From: Parasponia andersonii
Lineage: Eukaryota; Streptophyta; Magnoliopsida; Rosales; Cannabaceae
Reading direction: 5' to 3'
Assembly (NCBI GenBank): GCA_002914805.1
Contig: JXTB01000033.1
Coordinates: 1,095,668 to 1,159,667, forward strand
Length of the DNA: 64,000 nucleotides
Each line of letters begins with the position of its first letter. The first letter of the stretch is position 1. Positions 49,101-62,143 of this stretch are shown one piece after another. Below the pieces are notes generated by a model. The model did no database searches. It worked only from the letters and a program-made list of their open reading frames with translations, and had not been told where the DNA came from. Both the position numbers and the translations under genes were made by a program.

Positions 49101-50766
49101 GGGATGAGTATATAGGGTATTATGACTTCGAACTTCAATATCATCCTGGAAAGGCTAATGTTGTAGCTGATACTTTGAGTAGAAAGTTTCATAGCGTGTT
49201 TGCTTCGTTAATACTAGAAGATTGGAAGAATTCGGTTACTATTGGTGACTACAACTTGGAGTATAGCAAAAATGAGAAACTGCTTGTATCAATAATATTG
49301 TGGCTACACCATCACTTCTCCTGATAGCACAGCAAAGTCAACAGTAAGATCAAGAATTAAGAGCGGTCTAGAACCAACTTCAAAATAGTGAGCAGTTGAA
49401 TGGTTGGAGTACTAATAAAGAAGGGTTTGTGCTTTTCAATGGAAGGCTAGCTGTAGCCAATGGCCCTTATCTTAGAGAAACTATTCTGACTGAGGCTCAC
49501 AAGTCTAAGTTCGAAGTACATCCTGGTAGCACTAAGATGTACCATGATTTGAAGAGACAATACTGGTGGAAAGGCATGAAACGAGAGGTAGCTACTTTTG
49601 TAGCTAAGTGTATGACTTGTCAGCAAGTCAAGGCAGAACACCAGAGGTCAGCTGGACTACTTCAGCCTTTATCTATTTCGGAATGAAAATGGGATAAAAT
49701 AACCATGGATTTTGTGATAGGCCTATCAAAGGCTCAAAGAAAGAATGACGTTGTTTGGGTGATAGTTGATCGGATGACAAAGACCGCACACTTCATACCG
49801 ATCAGGATTGACTTTTCACTCATCCGACTTAGTCGTCTTTATGTGGATAATATTGTTCGCTTACATGAGGTACCATCAAGTATAGTTTCTAATAGAGATC
49901 CAAGATTTACATCAAAGTTCTAGAGAGTTTTGCAGATAGCTTTGGGAACAGAACTGAATCTTAGTACAGCTCATCATCCTCAGACAGATGGCCAATCTAA
50001 AAGGACTATACAGATCCTAGAGGACATGCTTCGTTTGTGTATACTAGATTTTGGTGGAAGCTAGGATGATCACCTGTCATTGATGGAGTTTGCCTATAAC
50101 AACAGCTACTAAACTAGTCTTGGTATGGCTCTATATGAGGTACTATATGGGAGACCCTGCAGATAACCTTTATGTTGGGTTGATGCAGAGGAGCGTGTTA
50201 CTCTTGGGCCTGAGCTATTACAAGAGACTACCGAGAAGGTTAACAAGATCAGAGAAAGACTCAAGGTTGTTCAAAGTCGCCAGAAAATCTATGCTGTCAC
50301 CTCAAGACGCGAGGTAGAGTTTGACATTGGTGATAGAGTATTCTTGAAAGTTACGCCAATGCGTGGAGTCACAAGATTTGGAGATAAAAGAAAGTTAACT
50401 CCAAGGTACATTGGACCATTAGAAATTACCGAAAGAATTGGACTTGTTGCTTATCATCTAGATCTACCACCACAGTTGGGTCGAGTACATAATGCATTCT
50501 ATGTTTCAATGCTTAAGAAGTATATACCTGACCCGTCTCACATTGTCCAGTATATGGAAGTACCTATCCAAGAGAATGTGACTTATGAGGAGCAACCAGT
50601 TCGAATACTGGGGAGAGAGCTCAAAGTGCTTCATAATAGAGAGATACCTCTTGTTAAGGATCTTTGGGAACATCACAAAGAAGAAGAAGTAACTTGGGAA
50701 CTTGAGACCGAGATGTATGAAAAATATACTCATTTGTTTAACTTTCAACTTGAGGTTGTACTTTGA
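46121..50766 (+). pseudogene. Decayed gag-pol of the chromovirus-type element
   Basis: Domains in order: gag capsid region (46121-46740); zinc knuckle at about 46922-46966 where the second cysteine is tyrosine (CFNYRQQGH); aspartic protease with intact DTGAS (47408-47422); reverse transcriptase with the catalytic FIDD (48410-48421); RNase H (about 48850-49190); integrase zinc-binding part (49498-49630) and catalytic core (49705-50050), where the usual glutamate before RTIQ is lysine (QSKRTIQ); a C-terminal barrel and a chromodomain-like tail (about 50590-50760). Stops fall after the first RT blocks (about 48192), in RNase H (near 48998) and in the integrase, plus frameshifts. It cannot support retrotransposition. 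Confidence 0.92.
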
Positions 50767-50803
50767 TTTATGTCTTGTACTTTGAATTTCGGGACGAAAT
50801 TCT

Positions 50804-50819
50804 TATAAGGAGAGGAGAA
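50804..50819 (+). other. Polypurine tract of the chromovirus-type element
   Basis: AAGGAGAGGAGAA lies directly before the 3' LTR. Confidence 0.75.
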
Positions 50820-50960
50820 TGTAAAATCTTATTTTTTTTAGTGCAAAAGGGTCTTTTGACCAAATTTTATTTTTTTAAAAAAATTATTTTCTTCTCCCTC
50901 ACTCTCTCGTCCGCACCCCTCTCTCAGTTTTTCTCATTCTCGTTCTCTCTCCCTCCATCG

Positions 50961-50992
<32 letters not shown>

Positions 50993-52730
50993 CCACCATT
51001 CTCTCTCTCTTCGGAGTGCCCGCCACCGCACGAGATGAGTGCGCCACCCAGCCGGAGCTCTGAGATGCCGGACAGTTGTTTTGCCGAGCAGGGGGACGCG
51101 AAGCTTCGCTGCTGTCATCGCTCGCCGGCGCGAATTCTGGCGACGAAAAATCGCAAAACCAGTGGTGATCGAATCCTCTTGTTGTGGGCTTTCTCCAGGT
51201 ATATATATCACGATCCCATTTTGCCCGAAGTAAAAGTTATCATTTTTGCGTAATTTTGAGCTCGGGTTCGACTTTTGATCCGACCGTTAGATTTCGTTTT
51301 TGTTATCATTTTTGGAATATACTCGGAAAATGGTAAAGTTTGATATATATATATATATAGACTATATTTGGTGATCGGCACGAAAAATCATATCTAACGG
51401 CTTAGATTTTGTCTCGTTTTATGTGACACCGATCCGGTGTCAGCCCTGAATCAGAGCTAGTCGAATCATATATCTAATCTAGCTATTTTGCGTGCTAGGA
51501 GTTCGGTAAAGAGGTTTGTTTGTCGATTCAAAGCTCCATTAAGGAGTTAATTTTTCACGAGTGAGCGATCGAGGGCCTTGAATTGGTTCCTGACCCTCCG
51601 AACGATCGTTCAACGGCACCTTGAGCACCCATTGGCGTGATATCACTATTCTAGTGAGGTAGGGGTTCAATTACCAAGTTTTATACTTATTTCGATTTAA
51701 AATATGCATTATGACCTATTTCTTGAAAATGTCGATTTTCATGGAATTCAATGGTATGATTGGATATTTGATAAATTTATGAACTGTTGAGATATATTAG
51801 ATTGTATGATTTTTATGCAGGTTTAAAATTTTGGTTTTGGGAAAATATAGCCGTAATGCTGCCCGATTTTCTGTAAATCCCAGAATAATACCCAATTAGT
51901 ATTAAAGCATGATTTCTTAAAATACTTGATGTATGGGTATTACACACTCTATGACATATTGTACCTATCATAGGATCATGTACTTGAGTTCCATTTTAGT
52001 ATCATGGTATTTAGATCGCTGGCGAGTTGCTGCAGTACTAGGTGAGAGACCTAGACTCCTGCACAGGATTTGTTGACACACCTTCAGGTAGTGTCAGGAT
52101 ACTGGGTATCTCTATTACAGAGGTATTACAGGACCGTGATGGGAGGATGAGAGCTCATGTATATACTTGTACTTGGTTGATTTATGATATGTACAATAAT
52201 GACCATGATTTCTTATGATTTTTGATTACTTTGCAAACTTATTTTATAAATGGATTTTGGAAAGGTGCTAACCATGCAGGTTTGAAAAGTTGCATTCATA
52301 TCAAAAAGGATAATTGAAATTCATACTGAGCATGTGAATATTCACCCTCTTTCGTTCCCTTCTCAGGTGATTTATAGTGCGATTTGGGAAACTCCGGGGC
52401 GGAGTAATCCAAGAAGAAGTTTACCCTAGTTTTTGGTTGATAATTACTTAAATACTCACCTTGAACTTGTAATAATATTTAAGGCTCATACTTTGGATAT
52501 AATCTGTATTATCTATGATGCCTACTGGTGATGACGATGTGATGTATATTAATGTTTTATTACTATTATTAACAGTTTACGTCTAGTGGTGATCACAAAC
52601 TGTGGGAATTTAAAATTTGAACTATTTTTGTAAACTAGTTGTCGTCTTTCTAAAATTTTTTAAAATAAATTATGAATTTCCACTTGTAAAATTTCTTTTC
52701 TACCACTGGTTCGGGGTTTAGGTCGTGACA
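50820..52730 (+). repeat. 3' LTR of the chromovirus-type element
   Basis: 1911 bp, starts TGTAAAATCTT, ends GGTCGTGACA. It carries a (CT)n run near 50966-50990. Confidence 0.95.
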
Positions 52731-52735
52731 AAAAG

Positions 52736-54224
52736 TCTAAGTAAGAAAGACTTGGAGAATTCCGAAGATGCTGTAGTTCTTATTCTTTGCAAGCATGAAC
52801 AGATATTTCCCCTTGCATTTTTTGATATCATGGTTCACTTAGTGATGCATTTGCCTGAAGAAGCATTACTTGAAGGACCTGTTCATTTCAGGTGGATATA
52901 TCTGTATGAGATATATATAAAGAAGTTGAAGACTATATTAGAAATTGAGCACGTTCTAAGAGATCTATTGCTAAAAGTTATATTGTTGATGAAGCATTAA
53001 CATTTTGTTCAATATATTTCCAAGGGATTGAGACAAAATGTAATCATTCTGATAGGAATGAGGATGCTATTGACACCAGTCCTCAAAAACACTTAAGTGT
53101 ATTCCAATCCCAATGCCGTCTTATTGGAAAAAGACTTACATGTCACTTGATACATGTCTTTGGAAGAAAGCTGAGTGGTACATATTAAACAATTGCTCAG
53201 AGATCCAGAAGTATTTGAAGTAAGTCCCAATAACTAATAAAATATTAAATCAATATGATTATATGGCATTATATTAAACATTCACATTTTCCCTATAATA
53301 TAATGAATGCATAAGGGAGCTCCAACAAAAAGGTGGGCAAAACCTAGATGAAATTCAAAGATAACAGTTTCCAACTTGGTTTTATACGAAGGTATATAAC
53401 TTATAATTCCAACTTTTATATATAACAATTGTTTTCATTATTGTCTAATTTATATTTTAATTGAATTAATAGATATATCAATTACGTCAAAATGGATCCC
53501 CTGAAGTAACTGATGAGTTATACTCATTAGCATCTGGGCCATATTTCCATGTCTCATCTTATTCTACATGTATTGTAAATGGAACTTGCTTTGTAACTCA
53601 CATAAGTGATTCTAAACGATTGACTCAAAACAGTAGTATATCTGTCTCTAGGACTGATTGGAATACATTTTTCAGTCGTTTGAAAGAAATCCAAGAGTTC
53701 AATTATATGGACACATATTCTGTTGTCTTATTCAAGTGCAAATGGTTTGATACTAACCCTAGAAAGAAAAAAATAAAAGTAGAAAAAAACATAACAAGAA
53801 TAGCTATCAATTCTGAGTGGTATAAAGATGACCTATACATACTTGCTTCTCAAGTTAAGTAAGATTTTTATATTGATGATTTGTTGAATGGTTCGAATTA
53901 GAGAATTGTAGGACGCTTAAGCCATCGAGGTAGATGGCATTTTGAAGATAATGATATTGAGTAGTTATTCTACAAGATTATAACTCCTCAAATTTTGTCC
54001 TAACGGTTGAACTTGGCGAGCTGGAGTCCATTAGTTATATTCGTGGGAGTCAAACTGAACATATTCAAAATTCTAATGATGTTATTCATGATATGGAAGA
54101 AGATGATTTTATTGATGATAATGAACTTGACCATGTTGACACAGTGGATGATTATATAGAAAATGAAGAAGAATTGGAGATGGACGATGATGATGAAACT
54201 GATCAAGATGAACATGAAGATTAA
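52736..54224 (+). pseudogene. CACTA TNP2-type transposase, C-terminal part
   Basis: Resumes the transposase right after the gypsy target-site duplication. FFDIMVHLVMHLPEEALLEG and FRWIYLYEIYIKKLK mark the DUF4218 domain (about 52770-53200). VVLFKCKWFDTNPRKKK marks DUF4216 (about 53650-53790). The gene closes with a very acidic tail rich in Asp and Glu, stop at 54222-54224, as in TNP2 proteins. AT-rich, intron-like stretches lie between the domains. Several stops and frameshifts are present. Confidence 0.88.
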
Positions 54225-54352
54225 ATTGATAGCGATGATGATTAATATAAAAATATGATTAATTATATATTTTATGATAATATTTGTTACATTGTCAATA
54301 AAATATATTTTTTATGAACATTATTTTTATTTGCATCATATTATATTTAGTT

Positions 54353-56060
54353 ATGGCTACTGTTGGGCCCATATATCACGGAGGAGATACAAGTGGAGAC
54401 AATCCACCAAACCCGTTTATGATTCCTACCCCCTATCAATCAAGTACAAGGAATATTTTTACTTTGTCTAAGTAATAAATAAAAATACATACATTTATCG
54501 TTCATTCCATTTGATTGATTATTAATATTTTTTTGATCTTTTGTAGTGCCAATCGGTAAAAGGAAACGTTCAAATAATAGATCTTTGAATTTGCAGGAGA
54601 AGCTCAATTCTTGGAAGCCAGGTGAACGACTCCCGATCTTGTTTGACAAGATGGGAGCTACATGGAGAGCTATAAAAGAGAACCAGAAGTATTTTTTCTC
54701 TCTTATTGGGGTACTTGTTATGAAGAATATAGAATCTTTTCACAAGAGTTGGGCGAAGGTTCTTGCTGAACAGAAGGCAAAAATAGAGTCTGGTATCAAG
54801 GTAAGAATTTTTTTTATTATTATATCCTTGTATTTTATTGAAATTAATTTTGTTAAATACTTTATTTTTTGGTTGCAAAAGTACTTCCAATATAAAGATG
54901 TTAGCAATGACGAGCGACCTTGGGTATCCCAAGGCATTGACTGCACTGCTCAAGATATCTATAAGAATTGGAAGAATGAGCTCAGTGAACACTTCAAGCT
55001 CAATGGCGGGGACGAGAATAATCTTGACCTTCCCCGTACTCATCGTTTCTTCCTCCTGATATGATTCAGGAGGTTTGGAACAAATGCGTGAATTATTTTA
55101 GCTCTGAGGAATTTAGGATTAGTATTTCATTTAATTTGTCTCTTACTACATTAATTTTATAACTATTACATTATTAACTAATGATTTTAAAATAACAGGC
55201 TATGTCTAGGAGGAATGCTGGTAATAGGGGATAAATGAAGTATGTTAGTAGGCAAAGGCCTAAGTCCGCTATCATGAGTATATATGATATGGTAATCTTC
55301 TTACAACTTATTTTTTACTTTTATAATTTTTTTTTATTGCTTTTGTTTATGTACTTATCAAATTCAATGCACAAGGGAATCCTAAGACAAAAGAGATATA
55401 ATCGATCACAAAGAACTATTGACAAAAGTATATGGATCCTATGACTGGCATGTGGCATTCTGAGGAGGTTAAGAAGAATTATGTGAGTAACTTATAAATT
55501 ATTTGTATTCATTGATTATCTACTAATTTTATTTTTAACTAAATTTTTTCCAACTATTTTTAGCGTAAGATGGTTGAGATTTGTATGACTTAGTTACAGT
55601 CTTAGGCATCTTCATCACCCTCCGGTTCTTCGACGCAATCTGCATCACCTTGTATTAATGAGACATTGATTGCTGAAGAGTTGCTTAGTGTTAAGAGAGG
55701 GTATAGGAGATGAGTTGGTCTGAAGCTCACGACTAGTACTTCTTCTATAGCAGCTTCTCTACCACGGGATCCTCTTGTGCCTGTCTCTAAGTTGCAAGAC
55801 TTTATTAGCTAGACACAGAGTTATTTGGCTATTGCTCACCAGTGTGAAGTTGTTCTCCTAGCACAACGTGATGCAATGAGGCAATACTTCAATGAACAAC
55901 TTCTAGTGCATTGGCGAGATTGGTTCCGGGATTTCATATGCCCATTCAACCATCTGCTGCTCCTGATATTCTTATGATGCCCCCGCCACTTACATTGCCT
56001 CCGAGATTCCGATCTGAACCTCCTCTATCGACTTTCGACACTCAAGACAACGCAGATTAA
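54353..56060 (+). pseudogene. Second CACTA gene, plant transposase (Ptta/En/Spm) class
   Basis: This is probably the accessory-protein gene that follows the transposase in CACTA elements. An ATG at 54353 opens a short exon. Conserved-looking coding segments follow: SLNLQEKLNSWKPGERLPI to the KSWAKVLAEQKAKIE region (about 54547-54801), a W-rich segment (54880-55100), and later segments to about 56060. A consensus intron with GTAAGA at 54802 and AG at 54880 is visible, and others are likely. Several in-frame stops are present in the later part, so it is probably dead. Exon boundaries are approximate. Confidence 0.7.
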
Positions 56061-56259
56061 GATGAGACTGACTTGGATAGCTAGCTAGCTAGCTAGCTAG
56101 ATAGTTCAATTTTTTTTTCTTATTGAATACTTTCATTAAAATATTATTTTATGTATATTTTTGTTATGGAATTATTTTAAATTTTATTTTAATTTAAAAT
56201 TATATTTTATGTTTCAAATATTTTATATTTATTTCTATTTTTATTTTTTTTATNACAGA

Positions 56260-56633
56260 AAAATCTATAACGACGATAATGTCGTCGCTATAATTATATT
56301 TAAATATACATATTTTTTAAAAAATATACCTATATGTTGTCGTTATATCTACATATATATATATATATATATATATTTTAAAAATATACTTATAGCGATG
56401 ACATTAACGAAGGCCGCTATCGTCGTTTTTTAGTCATCGGTCGACCACATTTTAGCAGCGATAAATGCCGTCACTAAAGTCGACTATTTTGTCGACAAAT
56501 TTATTATTGCTATAGAGGAGCTATACTGACGACTCATTAACGACAACATTGTCGTCGCGATAGACCTATAACGATGATTTTTGCTCTATAACAACGACAT
56601 TTATCGTTGCTATAGAGTCTTTTTCTTGTAGTG
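56260..56633. repeat. 3' subterminal and terminal repeats of the CACTA element
   Basis: Repeated words of the CTATAACGACGA, GTCGTCGCTATA and TCGTTGCTATAG type in both orientations, ending in TTTTTCTTGTAGTG, the inverse of the 5' terminal repeat. Confidence 0.9.
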
Positions 56634-59600
56634 TCATTTCATAAATTTCATGTTCTATTTCAAATATTTCCTATAGGAGGAAGAAAGAAAGATATATAAT
56701 AAATTAATTTACACAACTTATCATTAAAAAGAAAAACACAGAAGACATTTTTTTCGTCATTATAGGAAAATCCAAAATAGATTTGGCCTTCTAAATTCAA
56801 TATTGCCGATAAACAAACAACTCTAATTCCCGAAAAGATTTCATAAAATTCTAATATTATTTATCTTTGTGGAAATTCGCAAAAGAGAAAAACATAAATA
56901 ACGGACGATTTTTTTATATAGACAACACTTTTAGTTGTTTTAAAAATTTATTTATTTATTTTTTTTTTTTTTGCGCAGACACGATGGCTAAAAAGCTCAA
57001 AATGTCTCAGTTGAACTCAATTAGGGCAAATCAATCTTGACAAAAAAATTTCACCAAAATGTTACTCCCAAGCCAGAAAACTGTGATTTGAATATTCAAC
57101 AAAAAGTATTTAGATTTCAATAAACCTTTTAAATTTCAAGTTTTTATATCATTATATTGCTCGTTAGCCTTTTTTTCTTTTTCTTTTTTGGGAGGGGTAA
57201 TGAAAAGGGAAGGAATGAGATGATTAGTATGACAACTCAACCTAGGTATGACCACATATAAGAGCTTCTAACCCTCTTAATAAGAATATTTACTATTTTT
57301 TTTCTTTTGGTAATAAAATGAGGTGTAAGAAATTGATTTGTGTGACAACTCAGGCATGAGCATAAAAGCTTTCAATCCCGCTAATGAGTATACTCATTTG
57401 AGGACTCTTCGGCGGGTAAAACGAGAAAAAGAAGGTGACTAATATGACAATTAACTCATTCATGACCATATGAGCTTCCAATCATCGCTTGAGGGTCTTC
57501 CGCTATCCTTACCTCACCATAAGATGGATTTTTTACAGTGCATAACCCTATTTCAAACCCCGGCCATCAAGTACAGGGCTTTTCTTTTCGACCATTATGC
57601 CATCTTACTCGTGATCATGAAATGACGCTACAAGAAGCTTGGGATTAATAAAACAAGACTATCTTCCATATATTGTTTACGACCAACCAAAAGATTAAAT
57701 TATCACAAAAACTTCTACACTATTTTTTAATCAAAACTGCTCTATCTATAATTTGTCAACATAAAATTAGATCTTGTAATAACTTTTGAATGAACTGTGT
57801 TTGCATGCTTATTAATTTGTTCGTTTCTTAAGCCCTTCTTCCAATCCCTAAATGCCAATGAAGAAAAGAGACAAAAATGGAAAAAGAAGAAAAAGAAACC
57901 TATTCCCCCCATTCTAGATTGTTCAACCTGATTTCTAAAGATATGTGTTTGGTCCAATGAAAATGAAATATGTTTTGTCCTGGTTGAAATTAGTGTCTTT
58001 GATTTCTCTTCCCAAAAAAAAAAAGAAAAACAAAAAGCTACAAAGGAATCTCACTCCTTTATTGGAAGAGAAAGCTGACAAGGTAATTCAGCTGCCAAAT
58101 GAGCTTTAAACTGTCCAATAAAAGTGCAGCATATGAATGCTAAATCTTATGGTCTTCTCCCACGCGTTGCTATCACACTGCCAAAATGTATACAAAAGCA
58201 TATTATATCTCAACATTGTACATATATATGTACATTCTACAATTCCGTGACCAAATTTTCAATACAACTTACCCTAATATGAAAGATATATTTGTAATCA
58301 AATAAATTTGAAACTTTTCCTCTTTTGGAGTACTACAAATTGCTATGTTAAAGAAATATATTTAGGAAGCAAAATAATATATTATTCAAAAGCAAGTAGA
58401 TAGTGGTAGTATTATAAGTAAGATAGTACATTATTGAGACCAAAAGAAGAGAAAGAATGAAATGAATGATTTTCTTTTTTAGTATATGGCATTATGATTA
58501 CTGTAAATGGTTTATGTGTTAGTGTTCACATAAATGTGTCAACCGACGACCCAAAACAACACTAATTTTTTCTGAACACTCAAAAACTTCAGCAAGTGGA
58601 GTACACTGTGAAAGAGGGAAATATTGAGTAGTATATTTCTCAAGTAGTACTATTCCAGAGCCCACAAATATGTAAAGAGAGAAAAATCTTTTAGCATAAA
58701 AGGGCATACCAAATTTTCAAGCTATGTTCATATTCATGTTTACTGCTAAAGTCGTAAACGTTGGGGTGGACAAGAGCTAGTGAATGGGGAGGCTATGACA
58801 TGACTAATCACTGATCATAGTATATATAGCCAAAAAATAAAAGGAAAGATTGGATATAAATATGTCCCTATACCAACCATACAAGGAAATCTAATTTCAA
58901 GAATCACAGTACTCTTAAAGTTAGGGTTTTGAATAGAAAGATATGTTAAATCACAAGTTAATCTAATGTAACTTTATAAGAAAATGAAGTTTAAATTAGA
59001 TTTAGCAATGTTAAACAATTATTTTTAGTTTCTAATCCTTCCAAGGGAGATGTCTTTCATTCCTCTTAAAACTCTTTAAAGTTGATACTAAAATAGCAAC
59101 AATTGCACATAAAACCTATGATTACTTGTAAGAATTTACGAGTGTGATTACCTAGATATGTCTGATCAAAGCACAATTTATATTTTTCAAATTTAATTAG
59201 TTTGACCCTCTATTTATTCCTCATTAGTACACAAAAAAGGTTAATTGCAAAAAAAAAATAAATCCGAATCGAAGATATTTTATTTCTGGTGAATATTACT
59301 AAAAAATTATCCCAAATAATTTAAAATAATTAGTACAAATTACTTAATTTATTTATAGAAAATATAAATTTACTGAGATCTAAAATATGAATGTATAATT
59401 TTACACAAATTAAAAAATATAGTTAAAATTACAAAAAATAAAGTTATATGATATTTTTTTGCAGTTATTCATAGTTTAACTTATTACTTAGTTGTTAAAC
59501 ACCGCTAAAGGTAATAGTGTTACAGTTGACTGACTTGTAAAAAAAAAAACGACTTTCCAAGACCGTGTCTTAACTATTTCAATGTATAATATTGTTCAAA

Positions 59601-61928
59601 ATAATCATGTCTTTCCTCAGTCTTTCAAAGCACAAATAATCACGTTTAAAAAAAATAAAAAATAAAGCGCTGATGAGCAAGTTCACATCTTAAAGATAAA
59701 TGTGAATGTAGGAAACCAAAGCCCAACAAGGAGAAGGCAGTGAGCATTTATTAGCAAAAGGTGTACAGAGAAAGAAGTTTTAAAACAAAAACAACCAATC
59801 AAGCACTAATGATGTAATGATGAAATTGGGCCAATCAAGACGGTGGTCTCCTATCTCTCTGCCCAAAAGGAGGGCCCCACACTCGGAGGGTCCCCTACCC
59901 TTAAGCATGCGGGGCCCACCCCTCCACCCTGTGAAACAAACAAAAGCACTGTGGTTCTCTAATTACGTTACCCCCAAAACACAAAGCTTCCGACAATCAT
60001 TTTCTCTACCTCTCAGGACTCTGCCCTATATATGCTCTCACCAGAGAATGTCTACTCCCTCTTGTACACCTCCTCCTATTCTGGGTAACGTTTTCAGTTT
60101 TAACCCTCCCCCAAATTTACTATACTCTATTCTTCTCTGTTTCAAGTTCGGAAAATTTCAGGTAAAGAGAAGGGGACAAAAAAAAAAAAAAAAAGAACTT
60201 TCAATGTAGAAACTAGAAAAGAAATGTTTTTATGATAAATGTTTTAAGTTCATGTTGTTTATTTATTACATGTGATTCTAAAATTGTTTCAGGATTTGTT
60301 AAATAATTACATATTGTAACCTAATTTTATATTTAGAAATATAGACTATCTATAAGATTTCATATCCTCTAAGCACAGAGACAAATTAATGTCATTTTTA
60401 TTTTTTTAAGTGAATCTTAACTAATGATCATCACTTATTATAAATTTAAAAAAAAATAACATACATATACTCTACCAAAATTAGACAAATTTATGTCACT
60501 TTAATTAAATTTTTATCAAAATTCATTATTTGTATATATTTTATTGAATATATTATTATTATATGATATAATTTGACGTACTCCATCTGTTTTAGTAACT
60601 AAATTAACTATGCATTTCTTATTCTTTTTATCAAAAAGGAATATATACGATTACTTATTTGTAGTGGCCAACAGTCGAAAAATTACATTAATATAGAATC
60701 AAGTATGTTGACTCCACATGATTTATTGCCGGTTCAAGTCGTTACCTAATTTGTTTTATATGATAACGGGTTAATGTTCAATTACAATAACAACCAAGTG
60801 AACTAAAGGGGGAAAAAAAAAAAAACTTGGCATACTACCATTCCAATTTGTTGTTTTTCGTATTGGTAATACATAATCTAATAACCACATAAATAATATA
60901 ATTAATAATGCAATTTTTGATTGACGAGAGATATCAAAGTGATATAACAACTTAATCCTATGTGGATGCTTTATGTGACACTCTCTGATGAGTGGCAAAA
61001 TCTCCTTAGAAATAAAACATGTTCTAAATAAATAGGTGTTCTCTAAAATTAAACGCCTGCCCAATTGGGTTTTATGTTATGGAAGAGACAAGGACCTGAC
61101 TTCTTTTTGTCAGCTTCAACCAAACAAGGGACTCGTTCGTTCCATCATCACCATTTGCCACAAAAGGCCTCAATTTCGAAGGACCATTCCTCCCTCTCTC
61201 TCTCTCTCTCTCTCTCTCCATCTATCTCAACTCTCAAGTTTGTGTAAATCTCCCACTTTAAGTGCGCGAGAATCAAGGGCATGATCTTTTTCTACTTATA
61301 TCCCGACACGTGTCACTTCCTTGATGTTGATTGATGGGTCAATCAAACGGCGGTCATTTTGAGAGGTGAGGGGGCTGAGTGCCGGTCCTAGAGGGGGCAA
61401 CTAGCCCGACGAGTTCAGAAGCTACTTCTGTTTTTTTTGAAAGTCAGTCTATGGTCGGAGGTTTGGCGAGGGGCCCACTCTTCTTGTGGTGGGGACCATG
61501 ATAGGGGTCGTGTGGTCTCCACTCCTGAGGTCCTTTGGATTCCCACGTCATCGGTATGCTTGGTGGAATGATGACTGTGTCAGGTAGGCTGATGGAATCA
61601 TACGTAATCACTTGGAACTTTTCTTTCCATACTTGGGAGGTAAATTGGTAAAGCGCCTAGTGGTGTCTGGTTTTGTCCTTTTCAATTTCTGTGCTTTACA
61701 CGTGTCTGCTTTTCTATATTGGTCGGCTTGCACGTGTGAACTGGACTTCAAATAAAAATGGGTACCTGCACTATAAACCCGTGAGCCCATTGATCACCAC
61801 AATTGGGTTTGGCCTGAAATGTAACATCAAGTATTGGGCCTCTCAAATGGGCCATTTAGTCAAAATTAGGCCATTTTTGGAAAAAAATAAAATAAAATTG
61901 AAAAATACGGTAGATTGTGTTAAGATCT

Positions 61929-62143
61929 GGTAAGATTTTTATTAAAAAAATATCATTTTCAAAAAATATTTTAAAAAATCCTATATTTTTGAAAATAGTA
62001 ACTAGTAACTAGTAACCAAAGGCATATTATAACGGATAACCCGTAACTAGTTTCCAAAAAATTGATAACCAGTAATTATTTTAAAAATGATATTTTTCTA
62101 AAAAAATTTAAAAAGTGATATTGTTTTTTAATAAAAATCATAA
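61929..62143. repeat. AT-rich inverted repeat of about 215 bp
   Basis: GATTTTTATTAAAAAAATAT on the left recurs inverted on the right (near 62110-62140), with further matching pieces inside. MITE-like, without a clear target duplication. Confidence 0.6.

Larger units (their letters stand above)
44069..52730 (+). mobile_element. Ty3/gypsy chromovirus-type retrotransposon nested in the CACTA transposase
   Basis: An 8662-bp element with LTRs of 1913 and 1911 bp that begin TGTAAAATCT and end GTCGTGACA. The target-site duplication is AAAAC (44064-44068) and AAAAG (52731-52735), one mismatch. The order is 5' LTR, a TGGTATTAGAGC primer site, gag, protease, reverse transcriptase, RNase H, integrase, chromodomain-like C-terminus, polypurine tract, 3' LTR. 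Long LTRs and a C-terminal chromodomain point to the Tekay/Del group. All ORFs are damaged. It has the same orientation as the host transposase. Confidence 0.95.
38535..56633 (+). mobile_element. CACTA (En/Spm) DNA transposon, 18.1 kb, with a nested gypsy element
   Basis: Both ends carry the terminal inverted repeat CACTACAAGAAAAA, and the element is flanked by a perfect 3-bp duplication TCA (38532-38534 and 56634-56636), exactly as expected for CACTA elements. Several hundred bases at each end are filled with short direct and inverted repeats built on CTATAGCGACGAC-type motifs. Inside are a TNP2-type transposase gene in pieces and a second gene of the Ptta/En/Spm class, both pseudogenic. An 8.7-kb chromovirus-type gypsy element sits in the transposase. 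Without that insertion the element is about 9.4 kb, a normal autonomous size. Confidence 0.95.

Noticed and set aside
57560-57620. Possible tRNA-like segment
   Set aside because: Some tRNA-like words occur, but no cloverleaf with an acceptor stem and T-loop can be formed.
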